Notes under the pieces: model-generated
Seen by the model: only the letters and a program-made list of their open reading frames with translations
What the model was told of the DNA's origin: nothing
Databases searched by the model: none
Assembly (NCBI GenBank): GCA_027485365.1
Contig: JAIXRD010000221.1
Coordinates: 1-22,753 of the forward strand
Length of the DNA: 22,753 nucleotides
Direction: 5' to 3'
Source: Cryomorphaceae bacterium
GTDB taxonomy: Bacteria > Bacteroidota > Bacteroidia > Flavobacteriales_D > Crocinitomicaceae
Shown: in pieces, positions 1-8,257 of the stretch
How positions within the stretch are numbered: position 1 is the first letter of the stretch
How the letters are laid out: each line of letters starts with the position of its first letter
Made by a program: the position numbers and the translations under genes

Positions 1-2712
1 CTGAAAATCTGATAAAAAATCAACGGTGTTTAATCCATTTATATCAAGCGGGAAAAAGGCTTCTGTTTTACGTTGGATTGCATAAATCCCCATAGATGTG
101 GGCAATTTATGATAATTATAATTAAATAAATAGGTATAAACGGCAAGTTGTAGGGCGTGCTTACAACCCTTAAAAGATTCTTCAACGGTGTCCTTGCGTT
201 TATACGTTACGTCTTCCGTTTTAACTTTACCACTCTTATAATCAACCAATCGATATGACTCCCCAATCCTATCAATTCTGTCCACAAAGCCTATCCATTG
301 TACGACCTTTTCTTCTTCACCAATCATTAAGGTCATGGAGGCCGTTAGTTTTGCTTCTACGCGATGTATATAAACCGGTTCCGCTTGGTTTTTAATATAC
401 GCTATGTCGTTCTTTAATAAGTTTATTGTTAATTCTTTAGCTACATTATACGTCAGCCAGTTTTTACCGGATTCAATCAGTTTCTCGTCGTTATTTAAAA
501 AAGACAAAAACTCTTCTTTCAATATTGTAGGGGCAAATAACAACATGTTTTCTACATCCTGAACCGAAATTGCAGGCGGCGCAGGGCTAACGGGTTCTCC
601 ATGTTTGTCTACTTCAACAAATGGGGTGAAGAGTTTTTCAAGGGTATTGTGTATAAATCTACCCCTGCTGCTAGTTTCAAGCTCTTCCTCAACGGAATAC
701 TCTTCTCCAAACTCCGCTAAATAGCGATAATAAAAGTCAAGCGGACAGGTTAAATACTTACCAATCGCACTTGCTGAAATGTATTTTGAAAAATAATTTT
801 CAAGTAAGAAATGAACTTGCGGGCGTTTTACAACAACGGCGGAATCAAATTCATTGTTTTCCGGAAAAGCCGTTGTATAAAAGAGTTTTTGTATGGAACA
901 ATTTACATTAACGCGTGCTAATTCCATTTCAAGTTGAGCTAAATATCGGCTTGGTTCCGATGAGCCTAAGGAATCATTGGATATTCCATACGTAATAATC
1001 ACATCTTCAGCGGTATGCAATAAGCGATAAAAATGATGAGCAAAAAGTCCTTGTTTCTCTCTGGCTGTAGGCAATCCCAAACCTCTACGAAGGTCCATTG
1101 GAATAATTGAATCAATTGGATTGGTTGGTGGAAGCATTCCCTCATTCATCCCAAGCACAATTAAGTGTTTAAAATCTAACATTCGGCTTTCGAGAAGTCC
1201 CATAATTTGAAGCCCTTGTGTTGGGTTTCCATGAAATGCGATGGCTTTCTTGCTCCAGTGTTGATTAAAAAATGTTCTGAATGTTTTAATATTCATTGGC
1301 GGTAAACCCTCTGAAGCGAGTACTGACATGGTTACGAGCGCCTCTTGAAAAACAACTATTTGTTGATGCTCTAACTCAAATCCTTGCTGCATTTGTTGTT
1401 CTAATAAGCTCATCAACTGTTGCATTAACGTTATGCCAACTTGATAATTTGAATTCCATGATGTAAACGCGATCGCCGTTAGTTCATCTAACAATGGATT
1501 GAATGCTAAGCGTTCCGTATTCTGAAACACTTTGTTTTGTTGGATCGTTTTACGCTCCCATTCATTAATCTTATTGATCGTTGGTTTATCTAACCATACC
1601 GATATTAAGGGATGCTGAAATAAAAGCATCAAATCTTTATAATATGCCGCCTTTGTATTAAATCTAATGTGGTTTTCTTGAATTGAAAAGAGTAAATCAA
1701 TCAAGGACTTTATGGATGTTTGTTTTAAGGGTAATCCAATGGTTATGTTTGCTCGTTCAACGCTTGCAGGGATATTTTTCATTAACGGAACAATGAGCGT
1801 TTCATCGGCCAATAACACCAAGGTTTCGTTGAGTTCAGCTTCTGTTTTATTCGCCAATTCCGTAGCTGCTAACTTCACTTGCCCGGTAATTTGAGAACAT
1901 GCGACAACGCGTATATTCATTGCCTTTTCCAATAAGCTGTTATTCGTAAAAGGCGTCTCTTTTAATCCAAAAAAGGACATGTTCTTTCGAATAAAGGTTC
2001 CCGCTTCATGCAGGGGATTATTTAAATAATAGGCATCTGCATCTACCCAATATGTTGCTTGTTTTCTCTGTTTTAATGCATTAATCAAAGTGAGTTCACC
2101 TAGCGACAAGGCATTAAACCCTATAAAATAATAGTGTTTATCCTCTGTAATTAAGTCCGTGGTGTGTTCAGCAAGATGCTTAAGGGCTTGTCCAGAAGTT
2201 GATTTATTTAGGGAGTTCAAGGCCTTGTTAAACGCCTGATGAATCGCTGGGAGTTCGTCCCAAAACTCCATAAACTTACGTTGGCTTTCCGAAAGCTCTT
2301 GAGATTCTTCAAGGTTCCAACTTTCCAACTCTTTGATTGCGATTAAATTTAAAAAGACTTGATTCGCATTTAGCAAATACCGATTTATATCTTCAAAATC
2401 ATCTATCAACATTGGGCCCCAATTCAAAAACTCCTCAAACGACAAGCTTTTGAACTTTTCCGTTTCTTTAATCACCTTAAATAATAAGAATAATTGTCTT
2501 GTTTTATCAATGATGGGTAGGTCATTCCAACGTGAAGTAAACTCTTCAATGGTATAAACTGTGGGCAGAAAAATCGGTTTTTTATATGCCTTAGCTAAGG
2601 CCTCCAAGACATACTTTTTAGCACGCTTTGATGGGATAATAAGGACATAACTAGCGCTGTCAGCGTGAAGTTTTACCAATTCTGTAGCGCATTGTTGAAT
2701 AAAAGTTTTCAT
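1..2712 (-). CDS. AddB-like PD-(D/E)XK nuclease with degenerate helicase domain (3' end cut off)
   Basis: This frame is open for 904 codons from an ATG at 2710-2712 to the window edge; I checked every line and found no in-frame stop. The likely role is the nuclease subunit of an AddAB-type double-strand-break repair complex. The N-terminus reaches a helicase motif-Ia-like stretch (YVLIIPSKRAKKY) almost at once, and no Walker A GKT precedes it, so ATP hydrolysis by this chain is unlikely. A UvrD-C-like segment (HLIVLGMNEGMLPP) lies near residues 516-529. The RecB-type nuclease signature is complete: YLTCPLDFYYRY near 653-664, GFVDRID with D811 and D814, D824-Y-K826, and Q855-LAV-Y859. C656 is where AddB proteins place the first cysteine of an iron-sulfur cluster; the other three would lie past the edge. 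A UvrD/AddA partner is expected nearby but is not in view. Confidence 0.82.
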   Translation of the reverse strand, partial: MKTFIQQCATELVKLHADSASYVLIIPSKRAKKYVLEALAKAYKKPIFLPTVYTIEEFTSRWNDLPIIDKTRQLFLLFKVIKETEKFKSLSFEEFLNWGPMLIDDFEDINRYLLNANQVFLNLIAIKELESWNLEESQELSESQRKFMEFWDELPAIHQAFNKALNSLNKSTSGQALKHLAEHTTDLITEDKHYYFIGFNALSLGELTLINALKQRKQATYWVDADAYYLNNPLHEAGTFIRKNMSFFGLKETPFTNNSLLEKAMNIRVVACSQITGQVKLAATELANKTEAELNETLVLLADETLIVPLMKNIPASVERANITIGLPLKQTSIKSLIDLLFSIQENHIRFNTKAAYYKDLMLLFQHPLISVWLDKPTINKINEWERKTIQQNKVFQNTERLAFNPLLDELTAIAFTSWNSNYQVGITLMQQLMSLLEQQMQQGFELEHQQIVVFQEALVTMSVLASEGLPPMNIKTFRTFFNQHWSKKAIAFHGNPTQGLQIMGLLESRMLDFKHLIVLGMNEGMLPPTNPIDSIIPMDLRRGLGLPTAREKQGLFAHHFYRLLHTAEDVIITYGISNDSLGSSEPSRYLAQLEMELARVNVNCSIQKLFYTTAFPENNEFDSAVVVKRPQVHFLLENYFSKYISASAIGKYLTCPLDFYYRYLAEFGEEYSVEEELETSSRGRFIHNTLEKLFTPFVEVDKHGEPVSPAPPAISVQDVENMLLFAPTILKEEFLSFLNNDEKLIESGKNWLTYNVAKELTINLLKNDIAYIKNQAEPVYIHRVEAKLTASMTLMIGEEEKVVQWIGFVDRIDRIGESYRLVDYKSGKVKTEDVTYKRKDTVEESFKGCKHALQLAVYTYLFNYNYHKLPTSMGIYAIQRKTEAFFPLDINGLNTVDFLSDFQ

Positions 2713-2736
2713 ATTAAATCAGTAGATATAGCCAAT

Positions 2737-2767
2737 AAAAATTAATGTGATCCAGGAACGAGACAAA
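2737..2767 (-). promoter_or_regulatory. Candidate Bacteroidota promoter of the AddB-like gene
   Basis: Read on the minus strand, TTTG (2764-2767) is followed after 19 nt by TAATTTTT (2737-2744). That is seven of eight positions of TAnnTTTG at normal Bacteroidota spacing. It would start transcription near 2730, about 18 nt before the ATG. It lies in the 95-bp gap after the TraB-like gene, so the nuclease gene need not depend on read-through. Inferred from consensus only. Confidence 0.45.
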
Positions 2768-2807
2768 TCCAAATGCATAACGGTTCTTTCCGCGCAATAC
2801 GGTTTAC

Positions 2808-4025
2808 TCATTCAAGGAGTATATTATTGAAAAAGCGTCGCGGCCGGTCAGAGTTCATAAATTTATTTCCTCCAGAGCAGCTTGCAACTAAAACATAGGT
2901 TTCATTTATTAATATTCTTGTCCATTTTAACCCTTCAGGATAAGCATCACTTAACCCTTGAGTAAATTCAGTACCGTCATCTAACACTCCGAAAACATAG
3001 GGGCTTTGGGGTGGGCTTGCGATTAGAATTTCAGAATACTCCAATAATGAAAGGCTTGTGTCGCGTTCAAAATACCTAACCTCATAGGTGTTACCTTGAC
3101 CCAATTCTTTATACGTTAAAATGGTCTCGGCTTCTGTTGCGCTTTGTGTTTCTCTGGGACGACCAGGCACAGAAAACTTAATCCATGAGTTTCTAAGTTC
3201 GTGAGAAAACTCATACGAACGCATTGATTTTATTTTTCGTTCCGAGGCGGAAGGGGTATCCCCTTTAGTCAGTTGAATTGGCCTTAATTTATATCCTTTT
3301 TCGCGCAAAAGACTTAACAAGCCCTTCTCTCCATATAGGTGCCCTGCGCCAACAGCAAAAAATACGGGGCCATCCATACAGTAACGCGCTATATTTGCCG
3401 CGATGGCGATATTTCTGTTTTCAATAAGCTTAATGTATGCTTCTTTATTGCCCGATAAACCGCCTTTAATCAGGCGATCAATAAGATCTATTCGGCCGTC
3501 TAGGTAAAGTTCATGCAAAACTTGTTTATCGGAGAGCGCTAAAGAAATGTTGTTTTCCTTTTCTACATATGGTATTTCTTCAATCGCTTTTGTTTGTTGA
3601 GCAATCGATTCTAAGGCAATTATTTCTTTATTAAGAAGTTCCGCTTTTTCTTGAAACCACGCATCCATAAACTGAGGCATTCCATCTTCATTTCCATAAT
3701 AAGTAACGGTCGGTTCTTCATTTGAGGTATACAATTTACCGCGTTTATCAAGTAAAAGTAAGGACCTGTTAGGTATCGGGTCCTTATCCATGAATAAATC
3801 AAAAACATTCACTTCAACCGCCAGTTTTTTGGAACTTAAAAACGACTCGTAAACGGAATCGGGAAATTCAAAAAGTCTTTTATCGTTTGAGTGTAGCGTG
3901 CCAAACAAATATGAAATCCCATTTTGTGAACTAATTTCCCACAATAAATTCCCTTTCACATTATAGGATTGTGAACAAAGGGTTAGGCTTATTCCTAGAA
4001 TAAGCATGGTGTGGAAATACTTCAT
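2808..4025 (-). CDS. TraB/GumN-family protein with extra C-terminal domain
   Basis: 405 aa. A hydrophobic N-terminus (about residues 5-18) looks like a Sec signal peptide, so the protein is probably exported. The TraB/PrgY/GumN family signature is present: GTLH at 42-45, an acidic AVEV segment near 69-72, a conserved RN pair at 203-204, and GAGHLYGEKG at 226-235 followed by LLREKGYKLRPI. The family is proposed to be metalloprotease-like, but its biochemical activity is poorly defined, so no substrate can be given. The core seems to end near residue 255. About 150 residues follow, including FSVPGRP (284-290), YEVRYF (314-319) and RRFFNNILL (396-404), suggesting a separate domain. The start lies 3 bp after the hutI stop, so the two are probably cotranscribed. 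Confidence 0.8.
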   Translation of the reverse strand: MKYFHTMLILGISLTLCSQSYNVKGNLLWEISSQNGISYLFGTLHSNDKRLFEFPDSVYESFLSSKKLAVEVNVFDLFMDKDPIPNRSLLLLDKRGKLYTSNEEPTVTYYGNEDGMPQFMDAWFQEKAELLNKEIIALESIAQQTKAIEEIPYVEKENNISLALSDKQVLHELYLDGRIDLIDRLIKGGLSGNKEAYIKLIENRNIAIAANIARYCMDGPVFFAVGAGHLYGEKGLLSLLREKGYKLRPIQLTKGDTPSASERKIKSMRSYEFSHELRNSWIKFSVPGRPRETQSATEAETILTYKELGQGNTYEVRYFERDTSLSLLEYSEILIASPPQSPYVFGVLDDGTEFTQGLSDAYPEGLKWTRILINETYVLVASCSGGNKFMNSDRPRRFFNNILLE

Positions 4026-4028
4026 TGG

Positions 4029-5258
4029 TTAATTTATCAAATTATTTATGTGATTGGTTGCAAACGCATAGGGGAAAAATGCCAAGGACGGGGCCGGGTT
4101 TGTAACGATTAGTTTGCCCTTATATCCTTTGAATATGGATCCATGCGTCGCTTCTACTCCCATTGCAAAAGCAGCATTAATCGTCAACGAGTTATAGGCC
4201 TCTTCAGGTGTTAACTTCATTTTTATACATGCTAAAGACCAAACAAAAAACAAATTTGACGTAGGCGATGACCCTGGATTAAAGTCACTGGCCAAGGCAA
4301 TAGGAATCCCCTCATTAATTAAATCCCTCGCGGGGGAAAATGGGATGTTTAAATAGAATGAACATGCTGGAAGTAACGTTGCGATTGTTTTTCCTGCTTT
4401 CAAAGCAACGATATCTTTCACGTCCAACACCTCTAAATGATCAACGGATAGTGCATTGTTTTTTACCGCCTCTTCAATCCCCCCTATGGCAGTGAATTGA
4501 TTCACATGTACTTTTAACTTCAGGTGCGAACCTTGAATCGCTTGAGCAATTAATTCAATATCAACCGCATCAAAATAACCGGTTTCGCAAAATAGATCGA
4601 TATAATCTGCCAAACCTTCCGATATTACGTTTGGAATCCACTGATGCACTACCGCTTGCATAAAACCCTGTTTGTTTGATTTATACTCCTCAGGGAGGGC
4701 ATGGGCAGCTAAAAACGTGGTTTTAATTGGAATATCAAGATGTGCTTTGATTCGATTAATCACCCGCAACATCTTCAATTCATCGGATAGCGTGAGTCCA
4801 TAACCGCTTTTAATCTCTAGTGCTCCTGTTCCGCCAGCTATTAATGCTTGTACTCTAGGAAGTGAAATTTCAAAAAGCTCATCTTCAGAAAGTGCTTGCA
4901 CATGTCGCGCACTATTCAATATTCCCCCACCCTTTGCTGCAATTTCTTGATAACTTAACCCTTTAATTTTATCTACAAATTCCGTTTCCCTCGGCCTAGC
5001 AAATACTGCATGTGTATGAGAATCACAAAATGCGGGTAAGACAAAACGGCCCGACATATCAATTAGGTCATGGGCATGATATAACGCGCTGTCAAAAGAA
5101 TCCATGTTTCCAAAATCAATCACCGTGTTATCCTCTATGACCAAAAATGAATTAGATATTGAAGGGACAGTTTGAAATTCAATTCCTGTGAGCGGAGTTA
5201 AGGAGGGGGGCCTAACTTGAACCAATTCCTTAATATTTATATACACCTGTTTTGTCAT
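4029..5258 (-). CDS. hutI: Imidazolonepropionase
   Basis: This is the third enzyme of histidine degradation. It hydrolyses 4-imidazolone-5-propionate to N-formimino-L-glutamate in the cytoplasm and belongs to the amidohydrolase superfamily. I prefer the ATG at 5256-5258 (409 aa) over an ATG nine codons upstream: it gives the usual family start (MTKQVYINIKELVQVR), and the upstream nine residues are just a hydrophobic stub. With that start the metal and active-site residues are H81 and H83 (DSHTHAVFARPRETEF), K150 (EIKSGYG), H186 (AAHALPEEY), H251 (VHVNQF), H274 (VDHLEV) and D325 (ASDFNPGSSPT). These spacings agree with what I recall for characterised HutI enzymes. No other hut gene is in the window. 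A TraB-like gene follows 3 bp downstream. Confidence 0.93.
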   Translation of the reverse strand: MTKQVYINIKELVQVRPPSLTPLTGIEFQTVPSISNSFLVIEDNTVIDFGNMDSFDSALYHAHDLIDMSGRFVLPAFCDSHTHAVFARPRETEFVDKIKGLSYQEIAAKGGGILNSARHVQALSEDELFEISLPRVQALIAGGTGALEIKSGYGLTLSDELKMLRVINRIKAHLDIPIKTTFLAAHALPEEYKSNKQGFMQAVVHQWIPNVISEGLADYIDLFCETGYFDAVDIELIAQAIQGSHLKLKVHVNQFTAIGGIEEAVKNNALSVDHLEVLDVKDIVALKAGKTIATLLPACSFYLNIPFSPARDLINEGIPIALASDFNPGSSPTSNLFFVWSLACIKMKLTPEEAYNSLTINAAFAMGVEATHGSIFKGYKGKLIVTNPAPSLAFFPYAFATNHINNLIN

Positions 5259-5439
5259 CACAATCAAAGGTAATATTAATAGCATAAGGATGGGATAGCG
5301 CCTTAGAAAATACCGTTAAAAAGCAATTAATAAGGATGAATGAGAGGAAGGGTAAAAGCAACAACGAAATCAATGCGAAGAAAAGAACAAGATATTTAAA
5401 GCCGTTCTCTCTGGCTCCAATGCTAACACTGGTTTTTAG

Positions 5440-5521
5440 TACCCCGGGCCGGAATCGAACCGGCACTCCCGAAAGAACAGGATTTTGAATCCAGCGCGTC
5501 TACCAGTTCCGCCACCGGGGC
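5440..5521 (-). tRNA. tRNA-Leu (anticodon CAA)
   Basis: The minus strand folds as a class II tRNA. It has an acceptor stem GCCCCGG/CCGGGGT (G1-U72 wobble), a D arm with GGTAGACGCG, an anticodon loop TTCAAAA with CAA, a variable arm around GTTCTTTCGGGAG, and a T arm GCCGG-TTCGATT-CCGGC. The discriminator is A and CCA is not encoded. The anticodon stem CTGGA/TCCTG contains a U-U mismatch at the second pair. The 154-bp gap from here to hutI has no clear terminator, so read-through into hutI is possible. Confidence 0.96.
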
Positions 5522-5536
5522 CTCATAATGAGGTGA

Positions 5537-5544
5537 CAAATATA
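5537..5544 (-). promoter_or_regulatory. -7 element of the tRNA-Leu(CAA) promoter
   Basis: The minus strand reads TATATTTG, an exact match to TAnnTTTG, ending 15 nt before the mature tRNA 5' end. A convincing -33 TTTG is not obvious upstream. Between this element and the tRNA lies a perfect CCTCAT-A-ATGAGG palindrome (5521-5533). Confidence 0.5.
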
Positions 5545-5569
5545 CAATAATTCTAAGAAATAAAAAGAC

Positions 5570-6403
5570 CTATCTAAGGAGAGTCAATGAAGAAAACTGA
5601 TTACACCACGTGCCATTTTCATCTTTAGCCGTAAAATAATACTGATAAGTACCCGCGGGAGCAGGATCACCATTTAGTAAAGAACCATTCCATTTGAAGT
5701 TAGGATCTGTGGAGGAATAAACAAGTTTATTTGCCGCATCCAAAACGACCACATTAAAATCTGTTAATCCCTCAGCATTTAACGTTAACACATCATTTAT
5801 TCCATCGCCATTCGGAGTAATGGCATTCGGCATTACGAAGGCCTTGGCTTGAGGTTTCTCTGGTGTTTGTTCAATCGCGTTTTCCTTCTTAGAAATCAGC
5901 GCGGTATTTGAGGTGTTTTGTAAAGCCGAAAGACCTGGGGTGCTAATCTCTGTTGAAGTTTGTTCTTGATTGTCTTGTAAATAGACGAGTTCGTGGGTTG
6001 GTAAATCAAGAATATCTATTGGTTTTTCATCTACAACCGTCCCAAAGCCACAATACATTATGTGCTCGGTAGTATCTGGTTCAACAAGAGCATACGCTGT
6101 GCCTCCGTTGGAGTTTATAACATTTTTATCTGTTTTTACAGGTTCATTTACGGTAGTTTTTACCTCCTGTTTCTTAGCTGATACATTCGCAACGTCTTTT
6201 TTTGAAGTCGTAAAATAGAACAATCCTGCCGTGATGGCAACTAAGCTCGAAGCAATACCAATCCAAGCGCCAAAACCAAGACCGGCGCCTCCGGAAGAAA
6301 GGCCCGCTTGTGCAGAAACGCTTTTCCACAAGGCTGGGTTAACTGGCAATTCATGGTTGCCTAGTTTTTCTTTCAATACCGATTCAAAGGTCTCTTTTTC
6401 CAT
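5570..6403 (-). CDS. Probable anti-sigma factor: single-pass membrane protein with CHU_C-type C-terminal domain
   Basis: 277 aa. The ATG lies one base after the stop of the ECF sigma gene, so translation is probably coupled and an anti-sigma role is likely. The cytoplasmic N-terminus (about 1-42) includes LPVNPALWKSV, resembling short sigma-binding tails seen in Bacteroidota. One membrane segment spans about 45-65 (AWIGIASSLVAITAGLFYF), with no cleavable signal peptide. A low-complexity linker rich in T, N, E and K leads to a domain at about 190-277: PNAITPNGDGINDV (192-205), WNG (238-240) and PAGTYQYYFTAKDENG. This is the CHU_C / gliding-motility-associated C-terminal family used in type IX (type B) secreted proteins. 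Here it would sit in the periplasm on a membrane anchor. The domain calls are firm; the anti-sigma function is inferred from pairing and topology. Confidence 0.78.
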   Translation of the reverse strand: MEKETFESVLKEKLGNHELPVNPALWKSVSAQAGLSSGGAGLGFGAWIGIASSLVAITAGLFYFTTSKKDVANVSAKKQEVKTTVNEPVKTDKNVINSNGGTAYALVEPDTTEHIMYCGFGTVVDEKPIDILDLPTHELVYLQDNQEQTSTEISTPGLSALQNTSNTALISKKENAIEQTPEKPQAKAFVMPNAITPNGDGINDVLTLNAEGLTDFNVVVLDAANKLVYSSTDPNFKWNGSLLNGDPAPAGTYQYYFTAKDENGTWCNQFSSLTLLR

Positions 6404-6404
6404 A

Positions 6405-6929
6405 TTATCTTTCTTCTATACGTTGTCTTAAGTAAGCTCTAGCTCTTAAATATTGGGATTTTGATGTGCTTTCGGAAATATTCAGTTGTTCAGCAATTTC
6501 TTGATGCGAATACCCTTCGATGGCAAACAAATTAAAAACTACACGATACCCAGCCGGCATTTTTTGAATCAAAGCAATCAAATCTTCTGCCATTAATTGA
6601 GAAGAGATTTCTTCTTTTACCTCAATGCGATACGACACATCATCTATGTTTTTATCGGTAACGAAGCGCTGATTCTTTCGAAGTTGATCAAGACAACTAT
6701 TTACCATAATCCTTCGGATCCAACCTTCGAGCGGACCTTCCGCTTTAAAGTCGGATAGTTTATTAAACACCTTAACCATGCCTATCTGAAACACATCCTC
6801 TGTTTCTGATTGGTCTTTCATGTACCGTGCACAAACAGCCAACATTTTAGGAGCAAACTTGTCAAACAACGCTTTTTGAGCCCTTGGTTTCCCTTTCAAA
6901 CATTCTTGCACAAGTAACGCATCTTCCAT
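6405..6929 (-). CDS. ECF-type RNA polymerase sigma factor
   Basis: 174 aa, normal ECF length. Region 2 spans about 20-88: ALFDKFAPKMLAVCARYM, then SETEDVFQIGMVKVFNKL, then EGWIRRIMVNSCLDQLRK, matching core-binding and -10 recognition helices. Region 4 spans about 115-168, with a helix-turn-helix (YSHQEIAEQLNISESTSKSQ) and the typical end LRARAYLRQRI. The linker is short and there is no C-terminal sensing extension. It is followed after one base by a membrane protein that is its likely anti-sigma factor, so this should be a membrane-stimulus regulon. The gene is divergent from a thioredoxin-like gene, with 47 bp between start codons. I find no clear promoter element for it on the minus strand. 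Confidence 0.92.
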   Translation of the reverse strand: MEDALLVQECLKGKPRAQKALFDKFAPKMLAVCARYMKDQSETEDVFQIGMVKVFNKLSDFKAEGPLEGWIRRIMVNSCLDQLRKNQRFVTDKNIDDVSYRIEVKEEISSQLMAEDLIALIQKMPAGYRVVFNLFAIEGYSHQEIAEQLNISESTSKSQYLRARAYLRQRIEER

Positions 6930-6947
6930 GGGCTCGCGACTATTGAC

Positions 6948-6955
6948 TATTTTTG
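6948..6955 (+). promoter_or_regulatory. -7 element of the thioredoxin-like gene promoter
   Basis: TATTTTTG matches TAnnTTTG exactly and ends 21 nt before the ATG at 6977, predicting a leader of about 15 nt. It lies over the upstream in-frame TTG (6953), which argues against that codon as the start. No good -33 TTTG is visible. Confidence 0.4.
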
Positions 6956-6976
6956 AAGAATAAAGGTTGCATAGAC

Positions 6977-8215
6977 ATGGGAAAGGTACATATTTTAATT
7001 TTGTTTGTTTTTAATTCTTGGCTCGTCAGTTCGGTTGGTTGGGGGCAAGAAAATCCGGACATTCGATATCATGCAGTGCTGCAACTAAACGATCGAAGAG
7101 CCATTCCTTTTGAAGTAACGTATGCCGCGGGTAAACAACCGAAACTTTCAATACAAAATGGGGATGAACGCATCGATTTACGCTTTTTAGTGGAAAAAAA
7201 CGATACTATTTACATGGAATTCCCTGAAATTGCGGGGAAAATCAACTTTCATAAGCAAACCTTAAGCGGACGATGGATCAATTTAAATAAATTGAATTCC
7301 ACTTCATTTCCCTTCATGTTTTATCCCGTTGCGGAAGGTATAAATCCACGATTTGATTTACCCTTAGACCTCGTTGGTCCGAGGTTCGAAGGAACCTATG
7401 ATGTGATTTTTACGGATTCCGAAGGCGACGCTCAGGCGATTGGAATATTTAAACAACAAGGCAGTCAAATAGACGGGACATTCCGCACAGAAACTGGCGA
7501 TTACCGGTATTTATCTGGCGGGGTTTTTAATGGGGAGATGAAGCTTAGCTGCTTTGATGGGGTACATGCCTTTTTATTCGAAGCAACAATGGATGCAGAT
7601 GACTCTACCGTAATGCGTGGAAACTTCTATTCAGGAAGTAAATATCATGCAACGTGGACCGGCGTATTAAACCCCAACGCCACCCAAACGGCGCCCAACG
7701 CCATAAGCTGGCCGACCGAGCCCTTTGCTGCATTGAATATTACCATAAAATCCAACCGAGGAAAAGAAAAGACCCTAGACACCAAATTCTTTCGTGGAAA
7801 ACCAACCGTAATTCAACTTATGGGGACGTGGTGTCCGAATTGCCTGGATGAAAGTAAATATTTCATTGAATTAAGTCAAAAAAGCACTTTTAAGGACATT
7901 CGTTTTATTGGAATTGGGTTTGAAAATGGCAACTCAGATAAAGACCGCATTGCACGGTTGAAGAAATATCACAAAAAAATGGGATTTACTTATCCCCTAT
8001 ACTTAGGTGGTGGAGCTTCTACTAAGGATGCGCATGCTGTTTTTAATCAGCTGAATGGCGTTTTCTCTTTTCCAACCACTATTTTTCTTGATAAAAAAGG
8101 CCGAATTGTCCAGGTGAATTCGGGATTTGATGGCCCAGCCACCGGTATTTTTTATACATCGCTGCAAGAAGAAACAGAACGTTTGTTGTTTAAATTACTC
8201 CAAGCGGATGAATAG
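6977..8215 (+). CDS. Secreted TlpA-like thioredoxin-family protein
   Basis: 412 aa from the ATG at 6977; an upstream in-frame TTG at 6953 would add eight residues, but it overlaps the predicted promoter. Residues 1-23 (MGKVHILILFVFNSWLVSSV) are a signal peptide, so the protein acts in the periplasm or on the outside. The N-terminal region of about 230 residues is beta-rich and typical of Bacteroidota TlpA relatives (GIFKQQGSQIDGTFRTETGD). The thioredoxin fold begins near residue 255, with the redox motif WCPNC at 285-289 and a cis-proline segment FSFPTTIFLDKKGRIV near 361-376. The expected role is reduction of envelope disulfides, for example in stress or cytochrome maturation; the partner is unknown. 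It is divergent from the ECF sigma gene. Confidence 0.88.
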   Translation: MGKVHILILFVFNSWLVSSVGWGQENPDIRYHAVLQLNDRRAIPFEVTYAAGKQPKLSIQNGDERIDLRFLVEKNDTIYMEFPEIAGKINFHKQTLSGRWINLNKLNSTSFPFMFYPVAEGINPRFDLPLDLVGPRFEGTYDVIFTDSEGDAQAIGIFKQQGSQIDGTFRTETGDYRYLSGGVFNGEMKLSCFDGVHAFLFEATMDADDSTVMRGNFYSGSKYHATWTGVLNPNATQTAPNAISWPTEPFAALNITIKSNRGKEKTLDTKFFRGKPTVIQLMGTWCPNCLDESKYFIELSQKSTFKDIRFIGIGFENGNSDKDRIARLKKYHKKMGFTYPLYLGGGASTKDAHAVFNQLNGVFSFPTTIFLDKKGRIVQVNSGFDGPATGIFYTSLQEETERLLFKLLQADE

Positions 8216-8233
8216 CATATATATTCTAATTCC

Positions 8234-8241
8234 TACCTTTG
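8234..8241 (+). promoter_or_regulatory. -7 element of the yicC-gmk-nadD promoter
   Basis: TACCTTTG is an exact TAnnTTTG match in the 42-bp gap after the thioredoxin-like gene. It ends 16 nt before the yicC ATG. The -33 region would fall in the end of the upstream gene and shows no clear TTTG. Confidence 0.45.
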
Positions 8242-8257
8242 AACAAAAAGAAGTAGT

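Noticed and set aside
1712..1894. 60-aa plus-strand frame
   Set aside because: It lies antisense inside the fully open AddB-like gene and resembles no protein.
5230..5466. 78-aa minus-strand frame with a hydrophobic middle between tRNA-Leu and hutI
   Set aside because: Its start and first residues come from the tRNA T arm (MPVRFRPG is a common tRNA read-through product), and its end runs into hutI. No other start codon lies between.
6953..6976. TTG start eight codons upstream for the thioredoxin-like protein
   Set aside because: It overlaps the best promoter -7 element, and the ATG at 6977 gives a normal signal peptide.
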